Source: Maricaulis sp047308265 (GTDB taxonomy: Bacteria; Pseudomonadota; Alphaproteobacteria; Caulobacterales; Maricaulaceae). Taken from it: a DNA stretch of 64,000 nucleotides. A model generated the notes under the pieces. The model was not told the DNA's origin. It ran no database searches and worked only from the letters and a program-made list of their open reading frames with translations. The stretch is from assembly GCF_047308265.1 (NCBI RefSeq), contig NZ_JBKQWY010000003.1, positions 124,001-188,000 on the forward strand, written 5' to 3'. Shown in pieces: positions 52,951 to 62,121 of the stretch (positions are counted from its first letter, which is position 1; each line of letters starts with the position of its first letter). Made by a program: the position numbers and the translations under genes.

Positions 52951-53037
52951 GGCTCAGCTCTGTCTGGACGGATCGGTCATGGCTTTCTATACGCTCTTGG
53001 GTGAACAAGTCACGTTTTTTACCGGGGAAAGCCGATA

Positions 53038-54927
53038 ATGAGCACAGACGGGAAAACTGACGGCACAAATGCCTTCAACCAGGCCAATGATGTTCTGGAC
53101 GGATTTACTGAGGCCGAGCTCGAACTTGTTGAGGAGTTTTCCCGCAATCTGATGCAGGCGAGCCTGCAATCCCAGAAACTTGTGACCGACGTCATTTCCC
53201 GGTCGCTGGACCAGAACGCCCCTCTGCCCCAGACCGACCCGTTCCATTCTGCCGAGGAAGTAGGCACCGTCTGGAACTCTATCCTCACGGAACCCGAACT
53301 GATCATGCAGGCCCAGGCTGATCTGTTCAAAGGCTATCTGGACCTGTGGACCAATACCTCGCGACGCATGATGGGCGAGACACCGCCGGAACCGGCTATC
53401 ACACCGGAGCCGGGCGACAAACGCTGGCGCAGCACGGACTGGCAGGAAAATCCGGTCTTTGACGCCATGAAACAATCCTACCTGCTCAATCAGCGTTTCT
53501 TCATGAATCTGGTGAGCCAGGTGAAGGGCGTTGACGAAAAAGCCCAGCGCAAGGTCGAGTTTCTCACTCGGCAAATCACCGATGCTCTTGCGCCCACCAA
53601 TTTCGCCATCACCAATCCGGATGTCTTGCGCGAAACCATTGCGACAAAAGGCGAAAACCTGACCCGAGGCCTGGAAAACCTGATTCGGGATCTGGAGCGC
53701 GGCGACGGTCGGCTGGCCCTCACCCAGACCGATATGGAAGGCTTCCGCGTCGGTCAGGACCTGGCGACCACACCCGGCAAGGTCGTGTTCAAGAATGATA
53801 TCATCGAACTGATCCAGTACGCGCCCAGTACGAAGACGGTGAAGGCCAAACCCATCCTCTTCTTCCCGCCCTGGATCAATAAATTCTACATCCTCGATCT
53901 GCGCGCCAAGAATTCCATGATCCGCTGGCTGGTCGATCAGGGGCTGACCGTGTTTCTCGTGTCCTGGGTCAATCCGGGCCCCGCGCTGAAAGATGTCGGT
54001 TTCGAGGATTATATCGAACAGGGTATGATGGCGGCCATCGACGCCGTGGAAAACGTCACCGGGGAGAGCGCCCCACACACGGTGGGCTATTGTGTCGGCG
54101 GAACACTGCTCGCAACCGGCCTGGCCCTGCTCGCCGCCCGCGGAGAGGCGGACAAGGTCAGCTCAGCCACGTTTTTTGCCGCCCAGACCGATTTTTCCCT
54201 GGCCGGTGATCTACTCCTGTTTGTCGACGATAAATGGCGTCGCGAGATCGAGCGCGTGATGGATGCGCATGACGGTCTGCTGGACGGTCGGACCATGGCC
54301 GACACGTTCAACCTGTTGCGCTCCAATGATCTCGTCTGGTCCTTTGTGGTGAAGAATTATCTTCTGGGTCGCCAACCCCAGGCGTTTGACCTGTTGTTCT
54401 GGAATGCCGACCAGACGCGCATGCCCAAGACCCTGCATTTGTGGTATCTGGACAATATGTATCGCGCCAATCGTCTGGCCACGGGCGAGCTGGAGATGCA
54501 GGGCCACACCCTCGATCTGGGTGCTGTGACAACACCGGTCTATATGGTGGCCACGCGCGACGACCATATCGCGCCCCATACCTCGGTCTATCGAGGCGCG
54601 CGGTGTTTTGGCGGTCCTGTCCGCTACATGCTGTCCGGCTCGGGCCATATCGCCGGCATCATCAATCATCCCGGTGCCGATAAATACCAGCACTGGATCA
54701 ATACGGATCTGCCCGAAACCCTCGACGCCTGGATGGCAGGTGCGACGGAACACCCCGGATCCTGGTGGGAGAACTGGCGCGACTGGCTGTATGACTTGTC
54801 TGGTGAAGACGTGCCGGCCCGCCGTCCGGGTGGCAAGACGCGCAAGGCGCTCGTCGATGCACCCGGTGAATATGTGCTTGTACGGTCTGACCGAGCCAAG
54901 ACAGGCTCTTCACCGGAAAACGAATAA
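53038..54927 (+). CDS. phaC: Class I poly(3-hydroxyalkanoate) synthase
   Basis: A 629-residue enzyme that polymerises 3-hydroxyacyl-CoA into storage polyester on granule surfaces. The nucleophile is Cys352 in the lipase-like box GYCVGGT. 'FPPWINKFYILDL' and 'WSFVVKNYLLGRQPQAFDLLFWNAD' are typical class I features, and the catalytic His lies in 'SGHIAGIINHP'. It has a class I length with a longer N-terminal part. No phaA, phaB or phasin gene is next to it. Confidence 0.96.
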   Translation: MSTDGKTDGTNAFNQANDVLDGFTEAELELVEEFSRNLMQASLQSQKLVTDVISRSLDQNAPLPQTDPFHSAEEVGTVWNSILTEPELIMQAQADLFKGYLDLWTNTSRRMMGETPPEPAITPEPGDKRWRSTDWQENPVFDAMKQSYLLNQRFFMNLVSQVKGVDEKAQRKVEFLTRQITDALAPTNFAITNPDVLRETIATKGENLTRGLENLIRDLERGDGRLALTQTDMEGFRVGQDLATTPGKVVFKNDIIELIQYAPSTKTVKAKPILFFPPWINKFYILDLRAKNSMIRWLVDQGLTVFLVSWVNPGPALKDVGFEDYIEQGMMAAIDAVENVTGESAPHTVGYCVGGTLLATGLALLAARGEADKVSSATFFAAQTDFSLAGDLLLFVDDKWRREIERVMDAHDGLLDGRTMADTFNLLRSNDLVWSFVVKNYLLGRQPQAFDLLFWNADQTRMPKTLHLWYLDNMYRANRLATGELEMQGHTLDLGAVTTPVYMVATRDDHIAPHTSVYRGARCFGGPVRYMLSGSGHIAGIINHPGADKYQHWINTDLPETLDAWMAGATEHPGSWWENWRDWLYDLSGEDVPARRPGGKTRKALVDAPGEYVLVRSDRAKTGSSPENE

Positions 54928-54997
54928 GTTCAGTCATTTGGTATGCTGACTTCACGCAGACCTCACGGGCCGGGACCACGCTTCCCCAAACATTACA

Positions 54998-55011
54998 ACT
55001 AATTTATTAGT
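54998..55011. promoter_or_regulatory. Palindrome before the BlaI-type gene, candidate operator
   Basis: Perfect 6-base arms ACTAAT and ATTAGT around TT, in an AT-rich patch, centred about 55 bases before the blaI-like start. BlaI and MecI proteins bind palindromes of this general kind at their own promoter. A half-site ACTAA recurs at about 55044. Confidence 0.5.
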
Positions 55012-55059
55012 AGATAAGCCAGGCCCGTCCTATCTGTTGTTCAACTAAGGAATTAATAG

Positions 55060-55476
55060 ATGGCACGTCCCCAGACTGAAAACCTCACCGAAGCGGAACA
55101 ACGCATCATGACCGAACTCTGGCGTCTTGGAGAAGCCAGCGTCCGCGCGCTCACCGATGCCCTGTCCCCGCGTTACAATCTTGCCTACACCACCGTGCTC
55201 ACGACGGTGCGCATCATGGCCGACAAGGGATATCTGGACTTTCGCAAAGAAGGCCGCGCCCATATCTACCGCCCGGTTCTGAGCCCTCAGCGTGCCCGAA
55301 CCGATGCGCTGGGACAGATCGCGAGAACCCTGTTTGGCGGATCCAGTAAATCACTCGCCCAGCACCTGGTTGAGGACAACCAGCTGAGCCTGGACGATAT
55401 CGACGAGCTGCGCGCCTTGCTAATCGAACGCGAAACAGCCGCCTCCAAGTCTGACCCGTCGGGAGATCCGACATGA
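55060..55476 (+). CDS. BlaI/MecI/CopY-family repressor
   Basis: A 138-residue winged-helix repressor. 'LTEAEQRIMTELWRLGEASVRALTDAL' and 'AYTTVLTTVRIMADKGYLDFRKEGRAHIYRPVLS' are the classic features of BlaI and MecI. The C-terminal helices dimerise; cleavage of such repressors by a partner metalloprotease lifts repression. It overlaps the M56 gene by four bases (ATGA), so the pair is a BlaI-BlaR1-like unit. AAGGA precedes ATG 55060. Confidence 0.95.
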   Translation: MARPQTENLTEAEQRIMTELWRLGEASVRALTDALSPRYNLAYTTVLTTVRIMADKGYLDFRKEGRAHIYRPVLSPQRARTDALGQIARTLFGGSSKSLAQHLVEDNQLSLDDIDELRALLIERETAASKSDPSGDPT

Positions 55477-56954
55477 TCACGCTGTTTTTCTCCTGTGTTG
55501 TGTCCGCTCTGGTCGGTGGACTATTTCTGGTCGTCTGGCGCGTGCTGGATACCCGCCTGCCCCGACACTGGATCCACCTGCGTCAAGACGTGCTGGGCCT
55601 GTTCATCGTAGCAACGCTGATCGTGATCCCGGTCTTTCTCCTGGCTGTGCCGCTTGATCAACCGGCTGTGACGACCAAGCCCCCTGGCCTTTCGAGCTCT
55701 AACCTCACGCCCGCCGCGCCAGCGCTGGCGACGCCCCTCGACAACGACGTCCTGCAAACCCGTGGTGTAACAGCGCTGCTCCCAGTGTTGGAAATCCTTG
55801 GGATGGTCGCTCTGGTCCTCGTTCTGGTGGGGGCTCTGACACGCGGATGGGCACTGGCGACGGATTTCATCAGCCTCAACGCCCTGATCCGTCAGGCACA
55901 CCCGCTGATTCCCGGACCGCAGATCAAACTCTCTCATCCCGTGCGCCTCGCCCGGCATCCCGAGATTGCAGGGCCCATGACCGCCGGCTATTTCAGGCCC
56001 ATCATCCTTCTGCCCCAGGATCTGGAACTGGACGCTCGCGGCCAGGCTATTCTGGAACACGAGATCGCACACATCCGGCGCGGCGATGTCTGGGTCGTCC
56101 TGGCATTGCGTATTCTGGACTTGGCGATGTGGTGGAACCTCCCGCTCAAGGCACTGATCCGTCACCTCGATCCGATCCGTGAACAGATTTGTGACCAGAT
56201 CGCGGCCCGGCGCACGACCGCGCCCATGACCCTCGCCCACGCCCTGCTCGACCAGGCCCGCCCTGCCCGGCACAGCCTGGCGCCCGCTGCTTTGCCCGAT
56301 CGCCACGCACTAAAACAGCGTCTGGATCTGCTCACCCTGCCGCATGGACGAGAACAATTGCGGACCCGCATTCTGGGCCTCACCCTGACCCTCGGTCTTG
56401 TCGTGACCACGCTCACCGTGTTGCCGCGCGCGGATGCGGTTCCAGAACACTGGCGGGACACCCCCCGGTCCAGCGTATTTGGTAACGAGGGAAGCCGCGA
56501 TGCAACAGCTTTCGTCGAGGCTATTCGAGCTCGCGACATGGCCGAACTTGAGCGACTTCTGGAAAATGGACGCAATCCGAACGGTGCCAATGGTCGTGAC
56601 GGTTCTGCCTTGATCCAGGCCGCGCGGTCCGGCCAGATCGACATGGTCGACCGCCTGCTGGCCGCAGGTGCCCGTCCTGATATGCCCGTGCGCTTTAATG
56701 GAACGCCGCTGATCGCCGCCTCACACTTGGGACAGGAGGAGATTGTCCTGCGACTGCTGGCTGCCGGGAGTGATCCCAACCAGTATGTGCCGGACGATGA
56801 AACCGCCCTCATCAACGCAGCCCGTACCCGTTCGGGTAAGATGGAGGATGTGTCCGCGCTTATCATGGCAGACCGATACGGCCAGACCGCCATGGTCGAC
56901 TGGTTGATCGCGCGTGGCGCCTCCCCTCTGCAAACCTCTCCTTCAGCCCCCTAA
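55473..56954 (+). CDS. M56 (BlaR1-like) membrane metalloprotease with C-terminal ankyrin repeats
   Basis: A 493-residue protein. Membrane spans lie at about 1-25, 32-58, 100-130 and 292-315. The zinc site HEIAH is at 196-200 in 'ILEHEIAHIRRGDV', as in BlaR1 and MecR1. After the last span, where BlaR1 has a penicillin-binding sensor domain, this protein has about four to five ankyrin-type repeats (from about 345 to 490, 'DGSALIQAARSGQIDMVDRLLAAGARPD', then a closing repeat 'MVDWLIARGASP'). So the input is probably not a beta-lactam bound to a PBP domain. Its usual target would be the overlapping BlaI protein. Confidence 0.9.
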   Translation: MITLFFSCVVSALVGGLFLVVWRVLDTRLPRHWIHLRQDVLGLFIVATLIVIPVFLLAVPLDQPAVTTKPPGLSSSNLTPAAPALATPLDNDVLQTRGVTALLPVLEILGMVALVLVLVGALTRGWALATDFISLNALIRQAHPLIPGPQIKLSHPVRLARHPEIAGPMTAGYFRPIILLPQDLELDARGQAILEHEIAHIRRGDVWVVLALRILDLAMWWNLPLKALIRHLDPIREQICDQIAARRTTAPMTLAHALLDQARPARHSLAPAALPDRHALKQRLDLLTLPHGREQLRTRILGLTLTLGLVVTTLTVLPRADAVPEHWRDTPRSSVFGNEGSRDATAFVEAIRARDMAELERLLENGRNPNGANGRDGSALIQAARSGQIDMVDRLLAAGARPDMPVRFNGTPLIAASHLGQEEIVLRLLAAGSDPNQYVPDDETALINAARTRSGKMEDVSALIMADRYGQTAMVDWLIARGASPLQTSPSAP

Positions 56955-56966
56955 GGACCTATAATC

Positions 56967-58484
56967 ATGCAACATCTTCTTGTTGGCCTGCTGCTTAGCA
57001 CGGGCCTGACGCTCTCCCCTTGCCTGAATTCCGCCCTGGCCCAGCCCGAGACCTTCACCACCTTGCTGCGGGACAGGGTGCAGGTGGGCGCTACAGCCCA
57101 GACCTGGACGCTGGCCGAACGCATGGCCGAGCACTCTGTTCCCGGCGTGGCGATCGCCATCCTTGAGGACGGTGAAATCGTTTATGTGCAGGGTTTTGGC
57201 ACCCGCCGGGCGGGTCAGTCCCTGCCTGTTGATGGCGATACGGTGTTCTCCGCAGGTTCGGTCAGCAAGGTGGCAACGGCGAGCCTGGCACTGGCCATGG
57301 CCGAGAACGGCCAACTGGACCTGGACCTCCCCGTAAGCCGCTATCTTGAAAGCTGGTCCCTGCCGGACCAAGCCGCGTATGACGAGGACACTGTCACGCT
57401 GCGCACGATCCTCTCGCACACGGCCGGGTTCAACACGCACGGATTTCGCGATTTCCAGCCGGGTGAAAGCCTGCCTTCCACGCTCGATACCTTGAACGGG
57501 ACGGGCGCGGCCGGAAATGATGCGTTGAGCCTGTTGTTCGCTCCGGGCACGCAATACAAATACTCCGGCGGCGGTTATACCCTGGCCCAGCTCGTGCTCA
57601 CCGATATTGCCGGAGAACCCTTCGCAGACCTGGCCGATGACGTACTGTTCTCCCCGCTCGGGATGGATCGCTCGACCTTCGCCCAGCCTCTGCCGGAAGA
57701 CTATGGCAATATCGCCTATGCCCATGGCCGTGACGGTCAGCCCGCTGCCGGAGTTCGCGGTTATGAAAGCTTCCCCGAAACCGCCGCGTCAGGTCTGTGG
57801 GTCAGCGCTCATGATCTGGCCCGGCTCACCCGCACATTGATCCAAGCCTATCAGGGACATGATGATTTTCTCTCCCAGGATCTGGCGATCGACATGATGA
57901 CCCCGGTCGCTCCGAGTGAACATGGTCTGGGTCCCCGGCTGGACGGCTCGGGCGAGAGCTTCTTCTTCCACCATGGCGGTGCCAATAATTCCTACAAGGC
58001 CTGGATGGAGGGACATCTGGCGACGGGTGATGGGCTTGTCGTTTTGACCAATGGCAGCAATGGCGATGATATCTATGTCGAGATCCGCAATGCGGTCGCC
58101 GACGCCATGGGCTGGTCGATCAATGCCCGCGTCGAGGTTCCCGAGATCACCGTGCCGGCAGACATCCTGGCCGGATATGAGGGCCGGTATCGGGTCTCTG
58201 ATACATTTCCGCTCGAACATCGCCGCAACATGGTGCGCTGGATCTTTGAGTCCGACCTCAACCTGATCGTCCAGAACGGAGAACTGCGGATCTACACCTC
58301 GTCCCCCGATGAGAGCTCTCCCCTGATCCCGGTCGCCCCCCATCGCTTTCTGATCCCGGCCTTCATGCCGCGTGAGGGCGTGGCGGAGCTCGAACTGCAT
58401 CGAAACGCCGATGGGACCGCGCACGCCATGACATTCCACATCACGGGACGTCAGTCGTTTTATCAGCGTGTCGAGGCCGAATAG
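56967..58484 (+). CDS. Exported serine hydrolase of the class C beta-lactamase/PBP family
   Basis: A 505-residue protein with a signal peptide (ending near 'NSALAQ'). The active Ser98 and Lys101 are in 'SAGSVSKVATASL'; the second motif reads 'YSGGGY' (Tyr199) and the third 'HHGGANNSY'. The C-terminal 130 residues form a beta-rich lipocalin-like domain. It follows the M56 gene by 12 bases and is very likely in the same operon. Whether it is a beta-lactamase, a peptidase or an esterase cannot be told; the motifs differ from true class C enzymes (YxN, KTG). Confidence 0.88.
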   Translation: MQHLLVGLLLSTGLTLSPCLNSALAQPETFTTLLRDRVQVGATAQTWTLAERMAEHSVPGVAIAILEDGEIVYVQGFGTRRAGQSLPVDGDTVFSAGSVSKVATASLALAMAENGQLDLDLPVSRYLESWSLPDQAAYDEDTVTLRTILSHTAGFNTHGFRDFQPGESLPSTLDTLNGTGAAGNDALSLLFAPGTQYKYSGGGYTLAQLVLTDIAGEPFADLADDVLFSPLGMDRSTFAQPLPEDYGNIAYAHGRDGQPAAGVRGYESFPETAASGLWVSAHDLARLTRTLIQAYQGHDDFLSQDLAIDMMTPVAPSEHGLGPRLDGSGESFFFHHGGANNSYKAWMEGHLATGDGLVVLTNGSNGDDIYVEIRNAVADAMGWSINARVEVPEITVPADILAGYEGRYRVSDTFPLEHRRNMVRWIFESDLNLIVQNGELRIYTSSPDESSPLIPVAPHRFLIPAFMPREGVAELELHRNADGTAHAMTFHITGRQSFYQRVEAE

Positions 58485-58502
58485 GCCCAGGCACACCCTG
58501 GC

Positions 58503-58524
58503 GGAGCAGGCTCAGGCCTGCTCC
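58503..58524. repeat. Inverted repeat at the convergent ends of the serine hydrolase and ABC genes
   Basis: Perfect 8-base arms GGAGCAGG and CCTGCTCC around a 6-base loop. It overlaps the last codons of the ABC exporter gene. There is no T-run on either side, so it is at best a weak or factor-dependent terminator. Confidence 0.4.
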
Positions 58525-60398
58525 GACTCCTGTCCGCCAAACTGCAGATCGATATAGCGAGCATACAAACCGCCACGGGCCAGCAACTCCTCATGCGTAC
58601 CGCTGTCGACGATCTGTCCCTCTTCCATGACCAGGATGCGGTCCGCATCGCGAATGGTCGCCAGGCGGTGTGCGATAACCAGCGTGGTCCGGTCTGCGCT
58701 CAACGCCTCCACCGCGGCCTGGATCAAGTGTTCGCTTTCACTGTCCAGCGCACTCGTGGCCTCATCCAGCAACAGGACCGGGGCATCACGCAATATGGCG
58801 CGGGCAATCGCCAGACGCTGACGCTGACCTCCCGACAGGGTTTCGGCGTTTTCACCCAGTTCCGTGTCATAACCCTCCGGCAGCGCCATGATAAAATCAT
58901 GGGCATGCGCCGCACGGGCCGCGGCCTCGATCTCGTCACGGCTGGCACCGGAGCGGCCAAAACCGATATTCTCAGCAACCGTGCCCGAGAAGAGCACCGC
59001 GTTTTGCTGCACAATGGCCATCTGGCTGCGTAGATCCTGCATATCCAGGTCGCGCACATCCACACCATCGAGGGTCACCCGGCCGGTTTGCGGATCATAA
59101 AAACGCAGGATCAGCTGAAACAGGGTCGACTTGCCCGCACCGGACGGGCCGACCAGCGCCACGGTCTCCCCCGGCGCAATCGCAAGGTTCACATCGCGAA
59201 GCACCGGACTTTCTGGACGCGAGGGATAGGCAAACCCCACCTCTTCGAACGCGATCGCGCCCTCGACCGGAGCGATGAAATGGGTCGGCCGGACCGGGGC
59301 CTGGATGTCGGGTCGGGCCGCGAGCAATTCCATCAAGCGCTCCGTGGCGCCCGCCGCGCGCATGACTTCGGCATAGGTCTCCGTCAGCATGCCGACACCG
59401 GACACGGCCACAAAGGCATACATGACGAATTGCGTCATGGCTCCGGGCGTAATCGCGCCACTTTGAACCTGCACGGCACCATACCAGAGGACTGCAATCA
59501 GGCCGGTCAGAATGACGGCGAAGATCACGGCGGTCATCACAGCGCGCACCCGGATCCGGCGCAGCGCGACCTGATAGGTTTCCTCCGCCACATCGGCAAA
59601 ACGCGCGCGTTCATCGGCTTCCCGGGTAAAGGCCTGGACCGCCTGGATCCCGCGCAGGCTTTCACTGGCGCGAGCAGACGAGGCCGCCAGCGTATCCTGC
59701 GAGGTGCGCGAGAGGCGCTGGACCCGTCGTCCGAACAGCAGGATCGGCCCCAGAATGACCGGCCCGAGTGCCAGCACCATTACGGCCAATTGCCAGTTCA
59801 CTACCACCATCAGGGCCAAGGCGCCGACCGTTGTGGCGACCGTCCGCAAGGCCACGGAGACAGACGAGCCGACGACGGTCTGGATGAGTGTCGTATCCGT
59901 CGTCAGGCGGGAAAGTACTTCGCCTGTCCGGGTGTGTTCGTAAAAGGTCACATCCAGTGACATGAGGTGATCAAACACGGCGCGACGCAGATCCGTCACG
60001 ACCCGTTCGCCCAGGCGCGTGATGAAGTAGAACCGCAGGGCCGCGGTCAGCCCGAGCAGGGCCGCGACGCCCATACCGATGATAAAATAGATGCCCAGCC
60101 CGTCATCAGACGGCAGGGCCGAACACACGGCATCACCAGAAGCGCCGCCAAAACCGCAATCCACGACCAGACGGAACGCCGCCGGCAGGACCAGGGTCAG
60201 CGCCGACGCCGCGATCAGGAAAAAGGCAAAGGCGATGATCAGCCCCGGATATGCCAGGACGTAAGGGATCAGTCTGCGCAGGGGTTTGGCCGAGCGCGCC
60301 TTTTCGCGATGTTCAGCATCACGTTCAAGCTCGGAGGCAAAGGAGGAGCCACGATCGAGATCGACCTGGCGTGACCGGGGGGAGGCTTCAGTCGTCAA
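58512..60398 (-). CDS. ABC exporter, fused permease and ATPase (MsbA/ABCB type)
   Basis: A 628-residue half-transporter. Six membrane spans lie at about 45-350; the nucleotide-binding domain has Walker A 'VGPSGAGKSTLFQ', Q-loop 'QQNAVLFSG', signature 'LSGGQRQRLAIARAIL', Walker B 'VLLLDEATSALD' and H-loop 'IAHRLATI'. The N-terminal 40 residues are polar. It would act as a homodimer exporting a lipid or drug; the substrate is not stated. It converges with the serine hydrolase operon. Confidence 0.93.
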   Translation of the reverse strand: MTTEASPRSRQVDLDRGSSFASELERDAEHREKARSAKPLRRLIPYVLAYPGLIIAFAFFLIAASALTLVLPAAFRLVVDCGFGGASGDAVCSALPSDDGLGIYFIIGMGVAALLGLTAALRFYFITRLGERVVTDLRRAVFDHLMSLDVTFYEHTRTGEVLSRLTTDTTLIQTVVGSSVSVALRTVATTVGALALMVVVNWQLAVMVLALGPVILGPILLFGRRVQRLSRTSQDTLAASSARASESLRGIQAVQAFTREADERARFADVAEETYQVALRRIRVRAVMTAVIFAVILTGLIAVLWYGAVQVQSGAITPGAMTQFVMYAFVAVSGVGMLTETYAEVMRAAGATERLMELLAARPDIQAPVRPTHFIAPVEGAIAFEEVGFAYPSRPESPVLRDVNLAIAPGETVALVGPSGAGKSTLFQLILRFYDPQTGRVTLDGVDVRDLDMQDLRSQMAIVQQNAVLFSGTVAENIGFGRSGASRDEIEAAARAAHAHDFIMALPEGYDTELGENAETLSGGQRQRLAIARAILRDAPVLLLDEATSALDSESEHLIQAAVEALSADRTTLVIAHRLATIRDADRILVMEEGQIVDSGTHEELLARGGLYARYIDLQFGGQESEQA

Positions 60399-60441
60399 GA
60401 TCGTGGCTCCTGGGCGTAAAGGGCTGGGACATGCCCTTCAC

Positions 60442-61062
60442 TTAGGGACGTCGGGCAATAATGAAAACCGCAACAGCTTTGTCTGGCCGCCAGTCATATT
60501 CGATTTGAAAGCCCGCCGCCTCGATATCGCGCACCAGGCGGGTGCGTCCGAAGAGTTTGACCATGGGGACGGCGCCGAACAGGCGGGCCACCTTCAAGAA
60601 GGGCCACATAAACCACAGCTTGTCACCGACACAGGCCGTTGAAGAGACAAACACACCGCCCGGTTTGAGCCAGTGGCGGATCTCCTCCAGCGCCGCATGG
60701 CGATCCTCCAGCAGATGCAGCAGCGAGAGGGTCAGAACCACATCCTGGCTTTCGCCCTCACAATCGAGATCTTCCAGGCTCGACACTTCGAAATGCACAT
60801 TCTCGATTCCGGCCTCGGCCGCCTTGGCCTGGGCAATATCGATCATGGCCGGCGAAATATCTGTCGCCCGGATCTCTTTCACATGCGGCGCGTGCAGAAG
60901 GGCTGTGGATCCCGTGCCACACCCCAGTTCTAACACATGGCTGTCTGGCGTGAGATAGGTTCGGGTCTTCTCCAGCTTGTGCTGATACGCCGCTTCGTCG
61001 GCGATCGGGCTCGCCGCATATTTGTTCGCGATTCGGTTCCAGAAACGGGCTGACGCCGCCAT
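60442..61062 (-). CDS. Class I SAM-dependent methyltransferase
   Basis: A 206-residue methyltransferase with the Rossmann motif I 'VLELGCGTGSTALLHAP', acidic residue in 'IRATDISPAMIDIA', and 'DVVLTLSLLHLLEDRHAALEEI' (motif IV region). The type resembles small-molecule or lipid methyltransferases. Its acceptor is unknown. It is divergent from a LysR gene 91 bases away, which is its likely regulator. Confidence 0.92.
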   Translation of the reverse strand: MAASARFWNRIANKYAASPIADEAAYQHKLEKTRTYLTPDSHVLELGCGTGSTALLHAPHVKEIRATDISPAMIDIAQAKAAEAGIENVHFEVSSLEDLDCEGESQDVVLTLSLLHLLEDRHAALEEIRHWLKPGGVFVSSTACVGDKLWFMWPFLKVARLFGAVPMVKLFGRTRLVRDIEAAGFQIEYDWRPDKAVAVFIIARRP

Positions 61063-61153
61063 GTCGGGCTCTCCAATTGATGTCTGCCCTATCTAGACAT
61101 ACGCATGCACTATAGAAATTGCTGATATACCCATTTCTGATATACAAAAATCC
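61063..61153. promoter_or_regulatory. Divergent intergenic region between methyltransferase and LysR genes
   Basis: The 91 bases hold a short direct repeat, TGATATAC at about 61123-61130 and again at 61138-61145, close to the lysR start. This is a plausible regulator site for the divergent pair, though I found no clear T-N11-A LysR box. Confidence 0.35.
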
Positions 61154-62068
61154 ATGAACTGGCAGGCTATCAATTTCGACTGGAACCATATCCGCGCCTT
61201 CCTGGCGACCGCGGAAGAAGGCTCTCTGTCCGGCGCCGCACGCGCGCTAGGACAGACTCAGCCGACCCTGAGCCGTCAAATCACCGCTCTGGAAGACGAG
61301 CTGGGTGTCACACTGTTCCAGCGCGGACATCGCTCCACGGACCTGACCCAGTCGGGCATCGAATTGCTGGAACATGTCCGAGCCATGGGTGAAGCGGCCA
61401 GCCGGATCTCACTCACAGCGTCCGGACAAGCCTCGACCGTGGATGGCCAGGTCACCATAACCTCCACCGACACCATGGCGGCGGTGTTTCTGCCCAAGAT
61501 TCTTCGGAAACTGCGGCAGCAAGCTCCCAACATTTCCATCGAAATTGTTGCAGCGTCGGAAATCCGGGATTTGCGCAAACGCGAGGCGGATATCGCCATT
61601 CGTCATGCCCGACCGGATCAGTCCGATCTCTATTGCAAGCTCATTGGAGAGACAAAAGGGGCGCTGTATGCCTCCAAGGCCTTTCTCGACGAATGGGGGC
61701 GACCGGACAGTCCGGATGACCTGAAGACCTATCCCTTCATCGGCTTCGACCGAAATGAAGACGCCCTGCCCTATTTCCGGGAGATGGGATTTGAGATCGG
61801 TCTGGATTGTTTTCGGATCAGTGCCAATCGTGGCCCGGCCATCATGGCCTATGTCCTGGAAGGGCTGGGCATCACCCCGCTGACCCATGATATCGCCGGC
61901 CTGTATCCTGAGCTGGAAATCGTCCTGCCGGATCAGCTCAAATCGCTCGACGTCCCCGTCTGGCTGGTCACGCATCAGGAACTCAAGACCAGTCGGCGGA
62001 TCCGGCTGGTCTTCGATCTGCTGGCGGAAGAACTCACCGCGATCCTTAAGTCCCGGTCCAGACCATAA
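61154..62068 (+). CDS. LysR-family transcriptional regulator
   Basis: A 304-residue regulator with the winged helix 'WNHIRAFLATAEEGSLSGAARALGQTQPTLSRQITALEDELGVTLFQR' and a substrate-binding-like effector domain. It most likely controls the divergent methyltransferase gene. The stop abuts the minus-strand terminator of rpsI. There is no strong ribosome site before ATG 61154. Confidence 0.93.
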   Translation: MNWQAINFDWNHIRAFLATAEEGSLSGAARALGQTQPTLSRQITALEDELGVTLFQRGHRSTDLTQSGIELLEHVRAMGEAASRISLTASGQASTVDGQVTITSTDTMAAVFLPKILRKLRQQAPNISIEIVAASEIRDLRKREADIAIRHARPDQSDLYCKLIGETKGALYASKAFLDEWGRPDSPDDLKTYPFIGFDRNEDALPYFREMGFEIGLDCFRISANRGPAIMAYVLEGLGITPLTHDIAGLYPELEIVLPDQLKSLDVPVWLVTHQELKTSRRIRLVFDLLAEELTAILKSRSRP

Positions 62069-62098
62069 AAAACGGGCGACCCGAAGGGCCGCCCGCTT
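62066..62098 (-). terminator. Intrinsic terminator of the rplM-rpsI operon
   Basis: On the minus strand a GC-rich stem GCGGGCG / CGCCCGT, with an inner CCC-TTC-GGG tetraloop-like turn, is followed by TTTTTT. It lies 24 bases after the rpsI stop. Confidence 0.9.
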
Positions 62099-62121
62099 GA
62101 ATACCGAATATCGGTGCGCGA

